This document shows positions 52,101 to 60,295 of a stretch of 64,000 nucleotides of DNA, piece by piece; the stretch's first letter is position 1; the number at the start of each line of letters is the position of its first letter. A program made the position numbers and the translations under genes. The stretch comes from Onchidella celtica (lineage: Eukaryota; Mollusca; Gastropoda; Systellommatophora; Onchidiidae), in contig OZ007569.1 of assembly GCA_963931925.1 (NCBI GenBank), positions 45,235,021-45,299,020 of the forward strand. The letters run 5' to 3'. Below the pieces are notes generated by a model. It searched no databases, had not been told where the DNA came from, and saw nothing but the letters and a program-made list of their open reading frames with translations.

Positions 52101-55100
52101 CTGGTTGATAACCCTCAATATATCTCTCAAACTCTCTATCAATGTAGCCTAAACCCACATATTTTCACTCGGGTCAGTCAGTAAATACCTCCTCTAGTAA
52201 GTCTCGATATTCTTGGCTCCTTTTGCTGGTTGTGCGCTGATATCGAGTCTTTTCTTTCATTAGCTGCTCCTCCAAATTTCGCACCATTGTCTTCAATGCC
52301 CTCATATCCTGCACTGCACTTCCACTGCTAGTGTGCCGCACTTCTCTCCGATAGGATGCATACTCCTCGTCCAGCTCGTTCTTTTCTCTCTCTAATCTTT
52401 TATAGCTGTAACATCAAACAAGCAGTGTGTTCAAACTTCTTGGATCTTCAAGGAAAGAAGAACCATTTTATATGACATTCAAGGCACAACTTTCACTGAT
52501 GAAAATAACACCATGTTTTGTATCTAATATTACTTCAACATACAACTCAGCTCTTATTATTAAATTTTAATATTATATAGCAGAGGGGGATCTACTGTTC
52601 AGCTCCAGATATAAAAAAAAAAAAATGCCTTTCAACTATATGGATTGACTGACACATTCCTCTAGATAACTCAGTTCCTTATCATGGACAGTTTAAAACA
52701 CAGAGACAGCAATTTTCAAGACAAAGACAATGACAACAATGACAAACTAAAAAAAAAAAAACTAAAACTTTTCTCTTTTGGACTTGACCTGTTATAAGAA
52801 ATACAGATCATAAACACAGCAATTTCATTTGAAAAACAAGAATCTGAGAAGACAACATGAAAGCTGAAAAATTTAACTACTGAGTTGGGTATCATACTAA
52901 GTCTGGAACATCACAGCCAGTTGCTATCAGCAAAATGTACACACTGTGTCGGACTGAGCTTAGTATGATAGGGTCTTCTCAGGTTCACAAAGAAAATATA
53001 GGAAATTATGGTGTGCACTTTTTGTCTGCTCCCAGATGGGCTCAGTTCCAGACTTGGTATGATACCCGCCTTACTCTGAAGTTCAGCCTCTTAAGACAAT
53101 ATGATGGATCCTCCAGTTAGTACTCTTGCTTAAAAATATTTCCACTCTGAACAAGACAGGTTACCTCTCCCCTTGACTTACTCCACTAAATGAAATTTCA
53201 AATTACTAAAAAAAAAAAAAAAAATGTTTATGTCCTCCTTCACCTCTCATCCTGATAAATGTGAAAAAATAAGCACATGGTAACAGAACACAGCTTTTCG
53301 TGTTTACCCATGTGCTTTTCAAATCCATCAGCCATCAAATTTTTTTGCAGCTTATTATAATAAACATCTTCATGATTTCCAAAACTGAATACCCTATCAG
53401 AATGCATGTTAAGTTTTCATGTTTCATTCCCTTTCTCCATTCAAAGTTGTCCTTCACGTTGCAAAAATCAGAAAACCTACTCTCTCAACAACTTCTCCAC
53501 CCGAGGTTCTCTTGCAGGCTGATGTTGCTTGACTCTGCTTAATTCTGCCCTGAGAACTCGTACTTCTTCCTGTAAGGCACGAGGATCTGGTTTTCCAACA
53601 TAAGGAAGTGGAAGTGGGTAGTGGATTCTGAAACAATAAAAAGCATACCCTTTGTTATATTCCACACATATATCAAACTTACTACTGTCTTTAGCCGATA
53701 AATTAATTGCCTATTTTTTCAAAATTCTCTCATTGTCAGAGTCAATGAAATAGGACTACAGGTTTTCTAGAAAAATATTCTTTCTTGAACTTTTAAGTCA
53801 ATGCAAGCTCCATATATATATATGTGACTGTGTCACGGCTACTCCGGTGGTCCGAAGGCATGCCCAAGGGTGTCGTTGTCCGAAGGCGTGCCCGGGGTGT
53901 CGGGTGCTTGGATTCTATGATCTCCAATACCTGCACTGACCGAGGCGACTCGGCCGTGTCAGGATGTTTTATGGGCGTGAGTGGCCCAGAGGTCATGGAA
54001 TTCCCGAACTCAATTGCAATTAGCTTGGGGCAGGTTTTGGCGCTGCATGAAAGGCACATTTTCGTTGAGTCAACCTATCGCAGCGTCATTCCCAAGCTAG
54101 GCACTCGGACCAAGAGGACGGTCATTCATGCAAGTTGTACAGTTCTGACTCTTGAGAACTGGTGAGTTGGTCTTAGTAACTTTGTTCTCTTTGATACTTA
54201 AAGCATTTCGTTTACTCTGCAGTGAATATTATAAATGAATATTGCATATATATTATTATACGATTACTATGTTGGATTACTGCTTAAGCACATGTACGTT
54301 ACAGATATTATGGCCACTTAGACTGGCAGTAATAAGAGTTTGATGCTACACTGTATGTTATGTAATATTGATGCTGTGGAAGTTTTCTGTTATTTGAAGT
54401 TCAGTTTGGAAGCATATTATGGTCCATGATACTATTGACAAGGGGGCATATTGGACGGTTAGTACGTGTACACTTGAATATCTTCATGTTAACCCAGAGG
54501 ATGGTACATGACGGGACTAGAAGTTATGCAGTATATTGTCCCAATTGTTGCAGGTTGTGTGTGTTGGTGTGTGAAGACAGCCGATACTGTGGGGCGGTGA
54601 GATGCCATACAGTGGTACTGGGCCAGGCCAGCCCATCCACGGTTAGTGAATAGTATAGTAATGAACGAATGTGACACGAGTATTGGAGGTCATTGTGTCT
54701 TGGTATTATCATTACTGTTGCTATATTGTGTTATTGTATTGGTTATTATTGTTTGTCACCAAGGGCAGCTGGAGAAGATGACATCACGCTCAAGTGATTA
54801 GTAAGCCTGTGGAGGCCAGTATGGCCATATAATATATGGGGGTCTTTGTGGCTTGTGTGCATCTATATTTCTCCTGTATATGAGACTGTTATTTGGATAA
54901 CGTGTGCATATATGATATGCAATGTGCATAAGGTGAATGATAGTTGTATGACTATTAATCTATGCATACGAATGATGTTATACATGTATACATTATATTA
55001 ATATTATATGCTTACTGTAATGTATGTCCATTGCTTTGGATTTATTCACAGTAAGGATGAGGCAGTGAGCCAGGGAGGCCGGTAGGCGTGGCTGCACTGG

Positions 55101-58100
55101 GTTTTAGTGTCTTGATTTTTAGCACTCTTAGTTCGTGATTTTAATTCTCTTTAGTTTTAGTCCTTTTTAGCCGTTTATAGTTTTAGTTTATAGTATTAGT
55201 CATTTACACTTTATAGATATTATAGCTTTTCTTTTTGTTCTTTTTGGTGAACTCCAATCATTGCTGGGCTACATAACCCTTTTCTATTTTTTTTATATAT
55301 ATAATAAATGTGGTCCCTGTCGTGGAAAAGATCCTGGTGTGGTGTTGCTGTGTTGTGTATGTCGTAAGCTAGAGAGCAAGCACCACGGTGTTGGGTGTTG
55401 AATGGTTGAGTATTGAGCTCCATTATAATTGTCTTCTAAATTCCATCAGAAACACATCACATATAAAACTTCTGATTACCAGTCACTGTCACAGCTCAAA
55501 TTGGCAAGTCCTAATAATCATCTCTGTCATCAGTGTCATCTATAGGGTTAACAATATCATGCTGTTTCGTAAGCAATTGAAGACCCTAGTGCTAAAAGTA
55601 CTTAAGTCACAAAATGTCTTTTTTTGAGAAATCCTGAAAATTGAAAGTTCTCATGAAATCAGATACGTCCTGTTATGAATTCTCCAAGCATTGCTTCACA
55701 TTTTGTGATATTTGATGTGCAACATGCCAGTGTTTAGCTTTCAAACTCAACTTGATGGCTCAGACATGCAATCTGTTTGTTTTGACTAAGGCACTTTTTC
55801 ATTTATATAAATCTTTGTGATTTCCTTATTCTGTTTTTGATTGATCTTTTGACTTTGGTATTTTATTACGAAAAGACGTCAGCATTTGCAGCATTGCCAT
55901 ATATACTGAAGTATATTTTGCGTACTATATCTGATCAAAATGAAATCTACCTAGGTACTTTCCTTGTTTTCAACATTCTATGCTGGCAGTGGGTTTGGAA
56001 TCAATACATCCCCCCCCCAACAGTTTCAAACATCAGAAAATGTGACTTGAGTACTTTTTAGCATTTGGGAGGACTTCAATTTTAAATTAAAAATTAAATC
56101 AATGAATACATTGGACAGTGACTATGTAATCACCGAATGCAACAAAAAAGGCAGTAATGAAAATATGGAACAAATTAAACCTCTGCAATACTGTTGATAT
56201 TCTTCACTCAGTATATTTTAATGCAAGGGATTTCATTGACAGAATTAGTTTGTGTGTACTGCCTCTGTAAAAATTATTCATATTTCAAATAGCTGCAATT
56301 GGAATATCACATTCATGACATGTAAATATCAAATCATGACTACTGAGGGTACAGACTTGTAAAGAACTAAGTACTCTAAGGTCCAAAGAGTTCACAACTC
56401 AATAAAGAATCTGAAATAAATTCACGATGTCAAGTTACCTGTCAAATTCGACTGTGTATGTGAGGATGAGGTAACGTTTGGATGTGAGATGAGTGGAGCG
56501 TGGGGCAGGAATGCTGGTCTTTACCGAAGAGGAGATACCACTTTTCTTTTGTCTTAAAGACTCTAGGTCGCTGTAGGTCAGCAAGTCCAGTGACACACTT
56601 TCACTTGACTGGAGAAAAAAAACTGTTTCATAAAAGCCCACATACAACATAATACACTGCAATACACAAATTTATGTCACAAGACGTAATGTCTCGGCGA
56701 CTCAAGTTCCAATATCCCCAACTCACAATACCTAATCAACAGAAATGTAACAAAGTAAACTTATCAAAAATGACGGCGAGTGGCATGTTTTTGCTGCTTC
56801 ATGAAAATTTATAGTTATCACTAAAAATAAGAATATTTCTTTTTGTATAACACATTTGTGAAGTGGACATATTCAATAATAAATCTTCACTAATTGGAAG
56901 CTCTAGTGTCTGGTTTCAGTCTAAATTTGGCAATGGAAAATATCACTGAGAAAACCAGTCATTAACAAAAAGCAGTGATGGTGAACTTGAAATGACCAAC
57001 TAATATATAAATTTATTCACTAAGTCCCGCAACATGTTCGCACATTTTCAACCCCCAGCATCATTCAGTTGGCTGAAGAATGTAGAATTGAACTGGAGTT
57101 GTTGCTTTTTTTTTTCTTTTAGCATAAAGCAAACCTTTGAAATTGCAGACTCCAGCATATGGACAAAGATATTGAACTGTTTAAAGTTGCCAGTTTTGTG
57201 TGTCAGATCTTCCACATCTGAAATATAGTATGATAACCATTATGATCAATTTAAGTAAATTAAATTAGACAGCTATTTAGTACATCATGAAACATGCTTA
57301 AAGCTGTGAAAGAAATGACAGCTAAGATTAAGTACAGCCCATTCTTGCTACAGTATATATTTATTAATGTCCTGTAATACAATTACAAACTAAAAAATAA
57401 ACATCGGCTATGACATTGCTAAGTTATTCTAAGAATAACTACATTATGTATTATACTAAAAAAATAATCTGTTCCTGCCAATTCTTTTTAATGATTCTTT
57501 TTCAAAAAACCAATGTATTATTAATTAATGAAAGTCCACACTGCCAAGTTACTTTTGTGGCACTTCTTTTTTTAATGGCAAATGAAAGTTCTCAGACTCA
57601 CTCTAATATCAGGGATGGGAACTACTGACAGAAAAATTTCCTGAACTTCGATATATTGCGTCATTGCCAACCGCAGTATACGCTATATACTGATAATATA
57701 TTTATTATAAGTGAATCGGGTATATATATATACACCAAGGCCGATTCACATATATTCGACAACAAAATAATGTTTACTCCATAAAAAAAGATTTTTAAAA
57801 ATCCGGAAATCAGGAAATTTAATGAGAATTCCCATCCCTGTAATATGCCAAATTTAATACTCTATACATTTTAAGAATCAATTCTGAAACACAGAAGTGA
57901 TAAAATTATAAGACAGTATCAATTAAATCAATGAGTAGACTCACACTGGGCATCAAATGAAGCTCTCCATTGCTCAGTAGATAACCTGTCCTCTACTTGA
58001 ACTGTCATTGTGTCAGGTCCTTTACAATCCAGGCCGATGATGTAATCAGTGCCTCGAATGTTGCATGTACTACAAGCATCTATGTCAAGTGGATCATCCA

Positions 58101-58101
58101 T
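24998..58101 (-). CDS. CCDC61: CCDC61 (VFL3 homologue), 14 exons located
   Basis: Encodes a basal-body/centriolar protein with a SAS-6-like N-terminal head and coiled coil; in vertebrates and algae the family helps organise basal bodies and their fibres. Blocks shared with human CCDC61, from memory: EDLTHKTGNFKQFNIF, SSESVSLDLLTYSDLESLR, KRYLILTYTVEFDR, IHYPLPLPY.GKPDP, ASERNLRVRVKSLTNELALY, an FNPTAYVK block (FDPTAFVK in human), and a C-terminal SEIDERLDRLQQLM. The exons give about 555 codons against about 510 in human. Phases fit from exon 1 to exon 8. They do not fit between exons 12-13 and 13-14, so one or two short exons there remain unplaced. The 33-kb span is mainly intronic transposons. 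The 5' UTR is not located. Confidence 0.95.
26219..26287 (-). CDS. CCDC61: CCDC61 exon 13
   Basis: Acceptor TGTATGTTAG|, donor |GTAAGT. Only one frame is open: STPEFAHKKSQPRITRAPPA. Needs phase 1 at the start and leaves phase 1, fitting neither neighbour, so short exons on both sides may be unplaced. Confidence 0.7.
26661..28033 (+). repeat. 5' LTR of Gmr1-like element 2
   Basis: 1373 bp, ending ACCCGTAACA; the primer site starts at 28035 with TGGAGAGGGACCCC (tRNA not assigned). It holds a hairpin AACTGTTCTCGTGAACAGTT near 26758. TATATAAGC at about 27150 could be a TATA box. Confidence 0.93.
28586..28690 (+). other. leader block shared with element 1
   Basis: Counterpart of 12901-13000: CACTGTGAATAGTTCT, TAGATTGTGGCGTT, a pyrimidine tract, then TTTAGGAAGATGTCTCT. 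In this element the distance to gag is longer because the hairpin array lies in between. Confidence 0.6.
28850..29360 (+). repeat. leader array of GAGAGAGA boxes and short hairpins
   Basis: A modular, diverged repeat. Hairpins with GCAGTG...CACTGC-type stems lie at 28966-28988, 29088-29108, 29199-29228, 29271-29293 (GCAGG/CCTGC) and 29332-29352, plus a palindrome GAGTGATCACTC at 29141-29152. They alternate with GAGAGAGA boxes and T-runs and with a CGTCGC-TTGA motif. It lies just before gag, where packaging signals of LTR elements are often found; that role is inference. Confidence 0.75.
29509..34004 (+). pseudogene. gag-pol region of Gmr1-like element 2
   Basis: Parts with rough residue positions: charged coiled coil (40-85, repeated ERE/KER); capsid-like region with IDAYLHRFELHAK (~120); one CCHC knuckle CFRCNRVGHIQKFC (~390); protease VLRDSGCTAIG (~464); integrase zinc domain HDTSLAGH...CDVCQ (~645-690); integrase core with VDIVGPL, LSDRGPQFTS and NGCCERW, giving the D-D-E set; RT with RFCIDYRRLNE and SYFDDIC (~1231); RNase H with RTDASDKGLG (~1380). 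Integrase lies before RT. Nearly whole, about one break; treated as a fossil. Confidence 0.93.
34005..34683 (+). other. non-coding 3' internal region and polypurine tract
   Basis: No domain-bearing frame. It ends with the polypurine tract TGGGGTGGGGGA at 34672-34683, the same motif as in element 1. Confidence 0.8.
34684..36055 (+). repeat. 3' LTR of Gmr1-like element 2
   Basis: 1372 bp, almost identical to 26661-28033. Confidence 0.95.
36237..36500. repeat. ~136-bp tandem duplication inside the MITE
   Basis: Copies at about 36243 and 36379 share GGGGACCGTGGCATGTTACA, GAGCAGTGAACACTACTCAC and AGACTACGGTCT, with about ten differences. Confidence 0.8.
37699..37765 (-). CDS. CCDC61: CCDC61 exon 12
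   Basis: Acceptor AATGTTGTAG|, donor |GTAAGT. Encodes STTNPSKETKVKMGSYGNSP. Ends in phase 0, which does not fit exon 13. Confidence 0.75.
38439..38502 (-). CDS. CCDC61: CCDC61 exon 11
   Basis: Acceptor TTTTTGTTTGCAG|, donor |GTTAGA. Encodes RSEGNISDGYGSDGSYTSRT. Phase 1 in, phase 2 out. Confidence 0.8.
38826..38858 (-). CDS. CCDC61: CCDC61 exon 10 (33 bp)
   Basis: Acceptor AAATCTCTCAG|, donor |GTAAGT. Encodes GYSHRASRDSS in phase 1 to phase 1, joining exons 9 and 11. Short, but both splice sites are good and the Ser/Arg content fits. Confidence 0.65.
39838..40103 (+). CDS. RTE LINE, AP-endonuclease N-terminal part
   Basis: Encodes NITGLSEVRWDKQGLF with the catalytic Glu of the endonuclease family, GVAIILDRRLRDNI, and LNIIQVYAPTSASTEEEIE. 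The frame then runs into the solo LTR (its last eleven or so residues come from the LTR). The beginning of the endonuclease is missing through 5' truncation. Confidence 0.85.
40104..41340. mobile_element. solo LTR inside the RTE endonuclease
   Basis: 1237 bp with TGTCGCGATG...CTCTTGACA ends and a 5-bp target duplication GAGCT (40099-40103 and 41341-41345). Removing neither flank breaks the surrounding LINE frame, so the boundaries are firm. AATAAA lies near 40990. No internal coding parts. It does not match the LTRs of the two large elements here; it marks a third LTR family, orientation uncertain. Confidence 0.88.
41134..43851 (+). CDS. RTE LINE endonuclease-reverse transcriptase, main part
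   Basis: The first ~70 codons (to NIYELNLLLT) are read from the solo LTR; LINE coding starts at ELFYNDLQSA. Endonuclease motifs: IIMGDFKTKVGEG, NQIDYILIDKNW, and DTDHILVTAKL. RT motifs: NYRTIALISHTSKILL, FIDYSKAFDSV, GVRQGCILSPHLFNI, and catalytic NLRYADDTALM. The tail has LLYGCEAWTLKKAD, RLLRISWTERRTN and KRGRPP, like BovB/RTE proteins. No stop occurs from the LTR junction to 43851, so apart from the interruption and 5' loss it is well preserved. Confidence 0.9.
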   Translation: MLSHAHLRCPSILPHIFCLSIIKKTVQNKLPTRPSYAGSHNNYVCKNYSLLSHKNLVSGNIYELNLLLTELFYNDLQSATDKIPSREICIIMGDFKTKVGEGEDLECGIGPYGLGERNDRGDMLASFCHANEMSITNTLFKHPMRRRYTWINPGGNLRNQIDYILIDKNWKTTVLNSKTRPGADCDTDHILVTAKLRLKAYKKSKPKPTTRFDTDKLKDPEISNAFQIETENHFSALLKEWSAEERHPDILWKDMKRIWSETAESKLGKRTRKTPKPYISEEVIELAKRKSKARKLSKQDEYHALKKEIQTKIRRAWLERECANITECNTQRKSKEMFEQIRKVKKRDFQPQNLSLNNKEGTTLTNTKDVLSRWHEYGKMLFADNTRPDPRDLQQPDSQQIDKEPEPLLEEVQAAIKQIKNGKSPGLDNIPGELLKHTSESGIKALHQLICKIWQTNEWPTDWKLQEFVMLYKSGNVKDCGNYRTIALISHTSKILLIIILNRMNSKVKEELSDCQAGYRTNRGTTDMLFILQIMIEQIRSNGNEAFITFIDYSKAFDSVRHHHLFDIMIKMGFPKHLVTLIAALYHEQKATIRWNNENCPYFNIEKGVRQGCILSPHLFNIYTEQIMRNADIEDMGIKIGGRNITNLRYADDTALMSDNITSMKRVLHRVDEAGKTAGLHLNAKKTKVMHTGTGHHEHQEILVNKTALEKVTDFKYQGSHKSQDGSCSKDIKTRIGMAKHKMVQLNNIWKDRGTPTDLKVNILKCLIWPVLLYGCEAWTLKKADVTRLEAAEMWLYRRLLRISWTERRTNTSILEQLGTTRRITPEINKRRLAYIGHAARNKSTALMISILQGKTETKRKRGRPPITYHDNIKKVSQLEISELTRKAQDRIGWRRFCRDIHCSS
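44390..44446 (-). CDS. CCDC61: CCDC61 exon 9 (start uncertain)
   Basis: Donor |GTAAGT is clear. The strong acceptor TTTGCTTTACAG| gives a 57-bp exon (YEDLSICKPSGILEGLGT) but needs phase 1, whereas exon 8 ends in phase 2. A weaker acceptor CAAGCCCAG| at 44416 gives a 26-bp exon (GILEGLGT) that fits. Either the weak site is used, or a short exon lies in between. Confidence 0.65.
44692..44761 (-). CDS. CCDC61: CCDC61 exon 8 (FNPTAYV block)
   Basis: Acceptor TTCTCAACAG|, donor |GTGAGT. Encodes RRFNPTAYVKEKERRQKES, equal to the human RFDPTAFVKAKERKQRE. Phase 1 in, phase 2 out. Confidence 0.9.
45590..45870 (-). mobile_element. LINE 3' scrap in CCDC61 intron 7
   Basis: Open frame with KRRQLQFMGHLNRHKGLEH, then KLEGKKSRGRQRKTYLES, the usual C-terminal tail of RTE-like reverse transcriptases (hydrophobic-GH, then G-R-GRQR). 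Only the last ~90 codons remain. It is not a copy of either larger LINE in the window. Confidence 0.7.
46555..46877 (-). CDS. CCDC61: CCDC61 exon 7 (Ser/Arg-rich)
   Basis: Acceptor TTTTTCCAG|, donor |GTAAAG. Encodes 107 residues of low-complexity Ser/Arg/Gly sequence ending SNRSRTPSPAG, like the disordered middle of the vertebrate protein. Phase 2 in, phase 1 out. Confidence 0.9.
47474..47553 (-). CDS. CCDC61: CCDC61 exon 6
   Basis: Acceptor CTTTTCCAG|, donor |GTAATC. Encodes VEELRASERNLRVRVKSLTN and ELALYKR, matching the human ASERSLRARLKTLTSELALY block. Confidence 0.95.
47746..51476. mobile_element. 3.7-kb non-autonomous element with P-like ends
   Basis: Inverted ends CATGGAG(G/C)TA(C/T)TAATAACACTGG, about 27 bp with few differences, flanked by GTCTCTGT (47738-47745) and GTCACTGT (51477-51484), an 8-bp duplication with one mismatch. 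The CATG start and 8-bp duplication fit the P superfamily. No transposase motif was found inside. It holds GC-rich patches (47920-47990, 49650-49790), AAGATGGCG-type motifs near both ends, and a microsatellite. It fills most of CCDC61 intron 5. Confidence 0.65.
50238..50286. repeat. (TG)n-(GA)n compound microsatellite
   Basis: About nine TG units followed by AG-rich repeats; a second CA run lies at 50156-50167. Inside the P-like-ended element. Confidence 0.85.
52189..52405 (-). CDS. CCDC61: CCDC61 exon 5 (coiled coil)
   Basis: Acceptor GATGTTACAG|, donor |GTATTT. Encodes about 72 residues of heptad-rich coiled coil (YKRLEREKNELDEEYASYRR, then MVRNLEEQLMKEKTRYQ). Fits phase on both sides. Confidence 0.9.
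53481..53627 (-). CDS. CCDC61: CCDC61 exon 4
   Basis: Acceptor ATTGTTTCAG|, donor |GTAGGT. Encodes IHYPLPLPYVGKPDPRALQE and the start of the coiled coil. Phase 2 in and 2 out. Confidence 0.93.
53831..55400 (+). mobile_element. possible LTR-like block in CCDC61 intron 3
   Basis: GC-richer sequence starting TGTCACGGCTACTCC, followed by an AT-rich part, an AATAAA at about 55303 and a TG-rich tail. This layout resembles a solo LTR of a gypsy-type element. I could not find a matching right end or a target duplication, and no internal coding parts are seen, so the limits and the family are uncertain. Confidence 0.3.
56439..56608 (-). CDS. CCDC61: CCDC61 exon 3
   Basis: Acceptor TTTTCTCCAG|, donor |GTAACT. 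Encodes SSESVSLDLLTYSDLESLRQ through KRYLILTYTVEFDR, the second half of the head domain. Confidence 0.95.
57135..57217 (-). CDS. CCDC61: CCDC61 exon 2
   Basis: Acceptor ATTTCAG|, donor |GTTTGC. Encodes YVEDLTHKTGNFKQFNIFVH and MLESAISK, the most conserved stretch of the head domain. Phase 1 in, phase 0 out. Confidence 0.93.
57610..57840. mobile_element. 231-bp MITE in CCDC61 intron 1
   Basis: Perfect 12-bp inverted ends CAGGGATGGGAA / TTCCCATCCCTG, with TAATAT on both outer sides. The ends resemble hAT termini, but hAT elements normally give 8 bp of target duplication, so the family is unsure. It also holds an internal GTGAATCGG...CCGATTCAC dyad. Confidence 0.75.
57945..58101 (-). CDS. CCDC61: CCDC61 exon 1
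   Basis: Starts at the ATG at 58099-58101 (MDDPLDIDACSTCNIRGTDY) and ends ...STEQWRASFDAQ before donor GTGAGT. The start matches the family's N-terminus in position; the protein begins with the SAS-6-like head domain. Phase 1 end. Confidence 0.9.
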
Positions 58102-59093
58102 TTTGGAACTTGGTTTCCTTTAGCTCGGGACACTGTCAGCTTCAGTCATAAACTTCTAATGCTAACATTAAGCACTGGATGACCACTGATAACAACGCAC
58201 TATACTTGGCTGAACTTTAAAGCATAATATATATTGATGTCATGCTCGAAAAAGCCAATGGCAGTAGTAATGATTTTATGGTCAGGTTGATGGTTCCCTT
58301 GAAAGTTTTCTGTTTGAAAGAAAAAACAAAAGAATCAATTTTCACAACTTCTGCCATATTTTTGAAATTTATTCTAATTTCTTCACTCCTTTCCAAACCA
58401 TAAAGGAAGAGAGAAAAATTATGACAAAGAAATCTCTCTTATAATAATGAGTACAACTTTTTGTGCAGCCTTTCTCACACAACATTTAATATTATGTACA
58501 ATTCTGTTGACACCATGTAAAACTGAAGCTGACAAGTAATACATTTCGTTATCATAAATCTGGATCTTTCTTTTTAAAATTTTTTAAAATAAATTCACCA
58601 TGTCCTGCAGTTTATTGACTTGACTATCCATAAAAAAATATAGCCATGCACTTTTTTCATTGGTTGTGAAAGTTAACCAATAAATGGTAGAGAAGAGGCT
58701 TTGTTTGTCTAAAAAAAAAAAAAAAACTCCAACAGGGAGCGTGCACTGTTATCACTGAATTCTATTGAACCCAGTGCCTTTTAATTTTACAAGAATAATC
58801 CTTATATATTCCCCATCAGTGACATATGACAATCACTGGGAATACTCAAATAATACTGAGATACTGGACTTGACATGATAGTGCCCTGTCAGTGGTGTCA
58901 GATATATTATAATGCACAGCCACAGGGATTAGGCTGGTCCATTAAATTTTATTTGGGTGACAACAAGAACCAAACCAATCAGACAATGATTGATTATGAA
59001 TTAACTTCACCACTAAAATTAAAACAAGTTCCTAATCATCAGATTCTCAACAGACTCAATACTAGATCTAGATCTAGTAATTACTAATAGTAC
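58102..59093. other. stretch upstream of the CCDC61 start codon
   Basis: No clear promoter motif or exon. It may hold CCDC61 5' UTR directly upstream of the ATG. A-runs near 58710. Confidence 0.35.
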
Positions 59094-59095
59094 TA

Positions 59096-60293
59096 CAGTG
59101 GACCCTCCGAGATAAGACCCTCTCATTTACAACTTCCTCCCAATTATGACCTAAAATCTCACCACGGATCGGTTTTTCTATACAAAAGACCTCCAAGCAG
59201 CGATTTCCTCCAAGATCCAACATACAACCCACTCAGATTACTCAGAACCATTGTTCAGTCATCCCTCCACTCCAAATAATGACCCTCCGGGTGTATGAAC
59301 ACGTGTAGTTTGTCGCCGGGCGGTCGTCTTCATTGCGTAACTCCAGTGGGAGCGCCTGTAAAGTGTAACGCTGTCCATTTCACGTATGAATGGCAGGAAC
59401 ATTACTTAGGCTGCTAGCATATGATTGGACAAAGGAAATAATATCGTTCGAGTAAGCCAATGAAATACTACGCAAACCGTACGGCATTCGTGTTTTTTTC
59501 TCACAGTAACTTTCACATGAGTGTGGTCATTCACATGTTCGAACGTTGTCTTCGAGATAGCACACGTCACATCGGTCGTAAATCTAGCTCTAGACCCTCA
59601 GTTACAGTACATGTAGAACTTTTACATCCCCGCACCAGAACTGCAACAAGTGCTCAACACTCAGTTAAAACTACGTTCCAGACTAGACCTAGACCTGACC
59701 GGAAGAGAAAGGCACTCGCGTTGGAGGATAGAGTCAACGTTGTAAAAATAAAAAGGAGGAAGGCTGGAGAGACTGCAAAACACATTTGGGAGCATCATAT
59801 TACGTTCAGGAGCAATTAAATTTGACTGGCAAATGGGCTACCAGAAGTAGCAGAAAACTTGCAGACAATCTAGAAGTCAATTGAGGATTCGCTACTGAAC
59901 GGAAGCATGAAGCAAGCCAGCATCACTGACTTAGACTTTTAAAAGAAAGTCTGATTTTTTTTCAGTGGAGTGTTATAATATGTGTTCACTGGATGTATCA
60001 CAGTATGTTGTCAGTACAAGTATAATAAATTTTCTTTTCTCACAAAAAAAAAAATACATTAATTTCTTTGCCCGATCAAGTTAACTTGTGGGTGTGTGCA
60101 AAGCAGGAAATAGATGTAAATTATAAAAAATACTTTATTTACTCCCAGCTCAATGTAACAAACAGATGAATAAACTGTTGTAATCAGCCGACATTAATGC
60201 TAGTGTGAACCTCTGAGTTAAGCCTCCCTACCAGTTAAGACCATTTTCATGAACATTTACAAAGGTCTTATCTCGGAGTCAGAGGGTCCACTG
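59096..60293 (+). mobile_element. pogo/Tigger-like DNA transposon, internally deleted
   Basis: Inverted ends CAGTGGACCCTC(C)GAGATAAGACC / GGTCTTATCTCGGAG...GGTCCACTG with TA on each side (59094-59095, 60294-60295), as in pogo/Tigger elements of the Tc1/mariner superfamily. Only scraps of transposase remain: KRKALALEDRVNVVKIKRRK, the start of the N-terminal DNA-binding domain, near 59700, and MKQASITDL near 59908, a typical C-terminal end. The DDE catalytic core is deleted. Confidence 0.85.
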
Positions 60294-60295
60294 TA

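Noticed and set aside
53824-54165. 113-codon plus-strand frame in CCDC61 intron 3
   Set aside because: No motif; lies in the LTR-like block and is best explained as non-coding.
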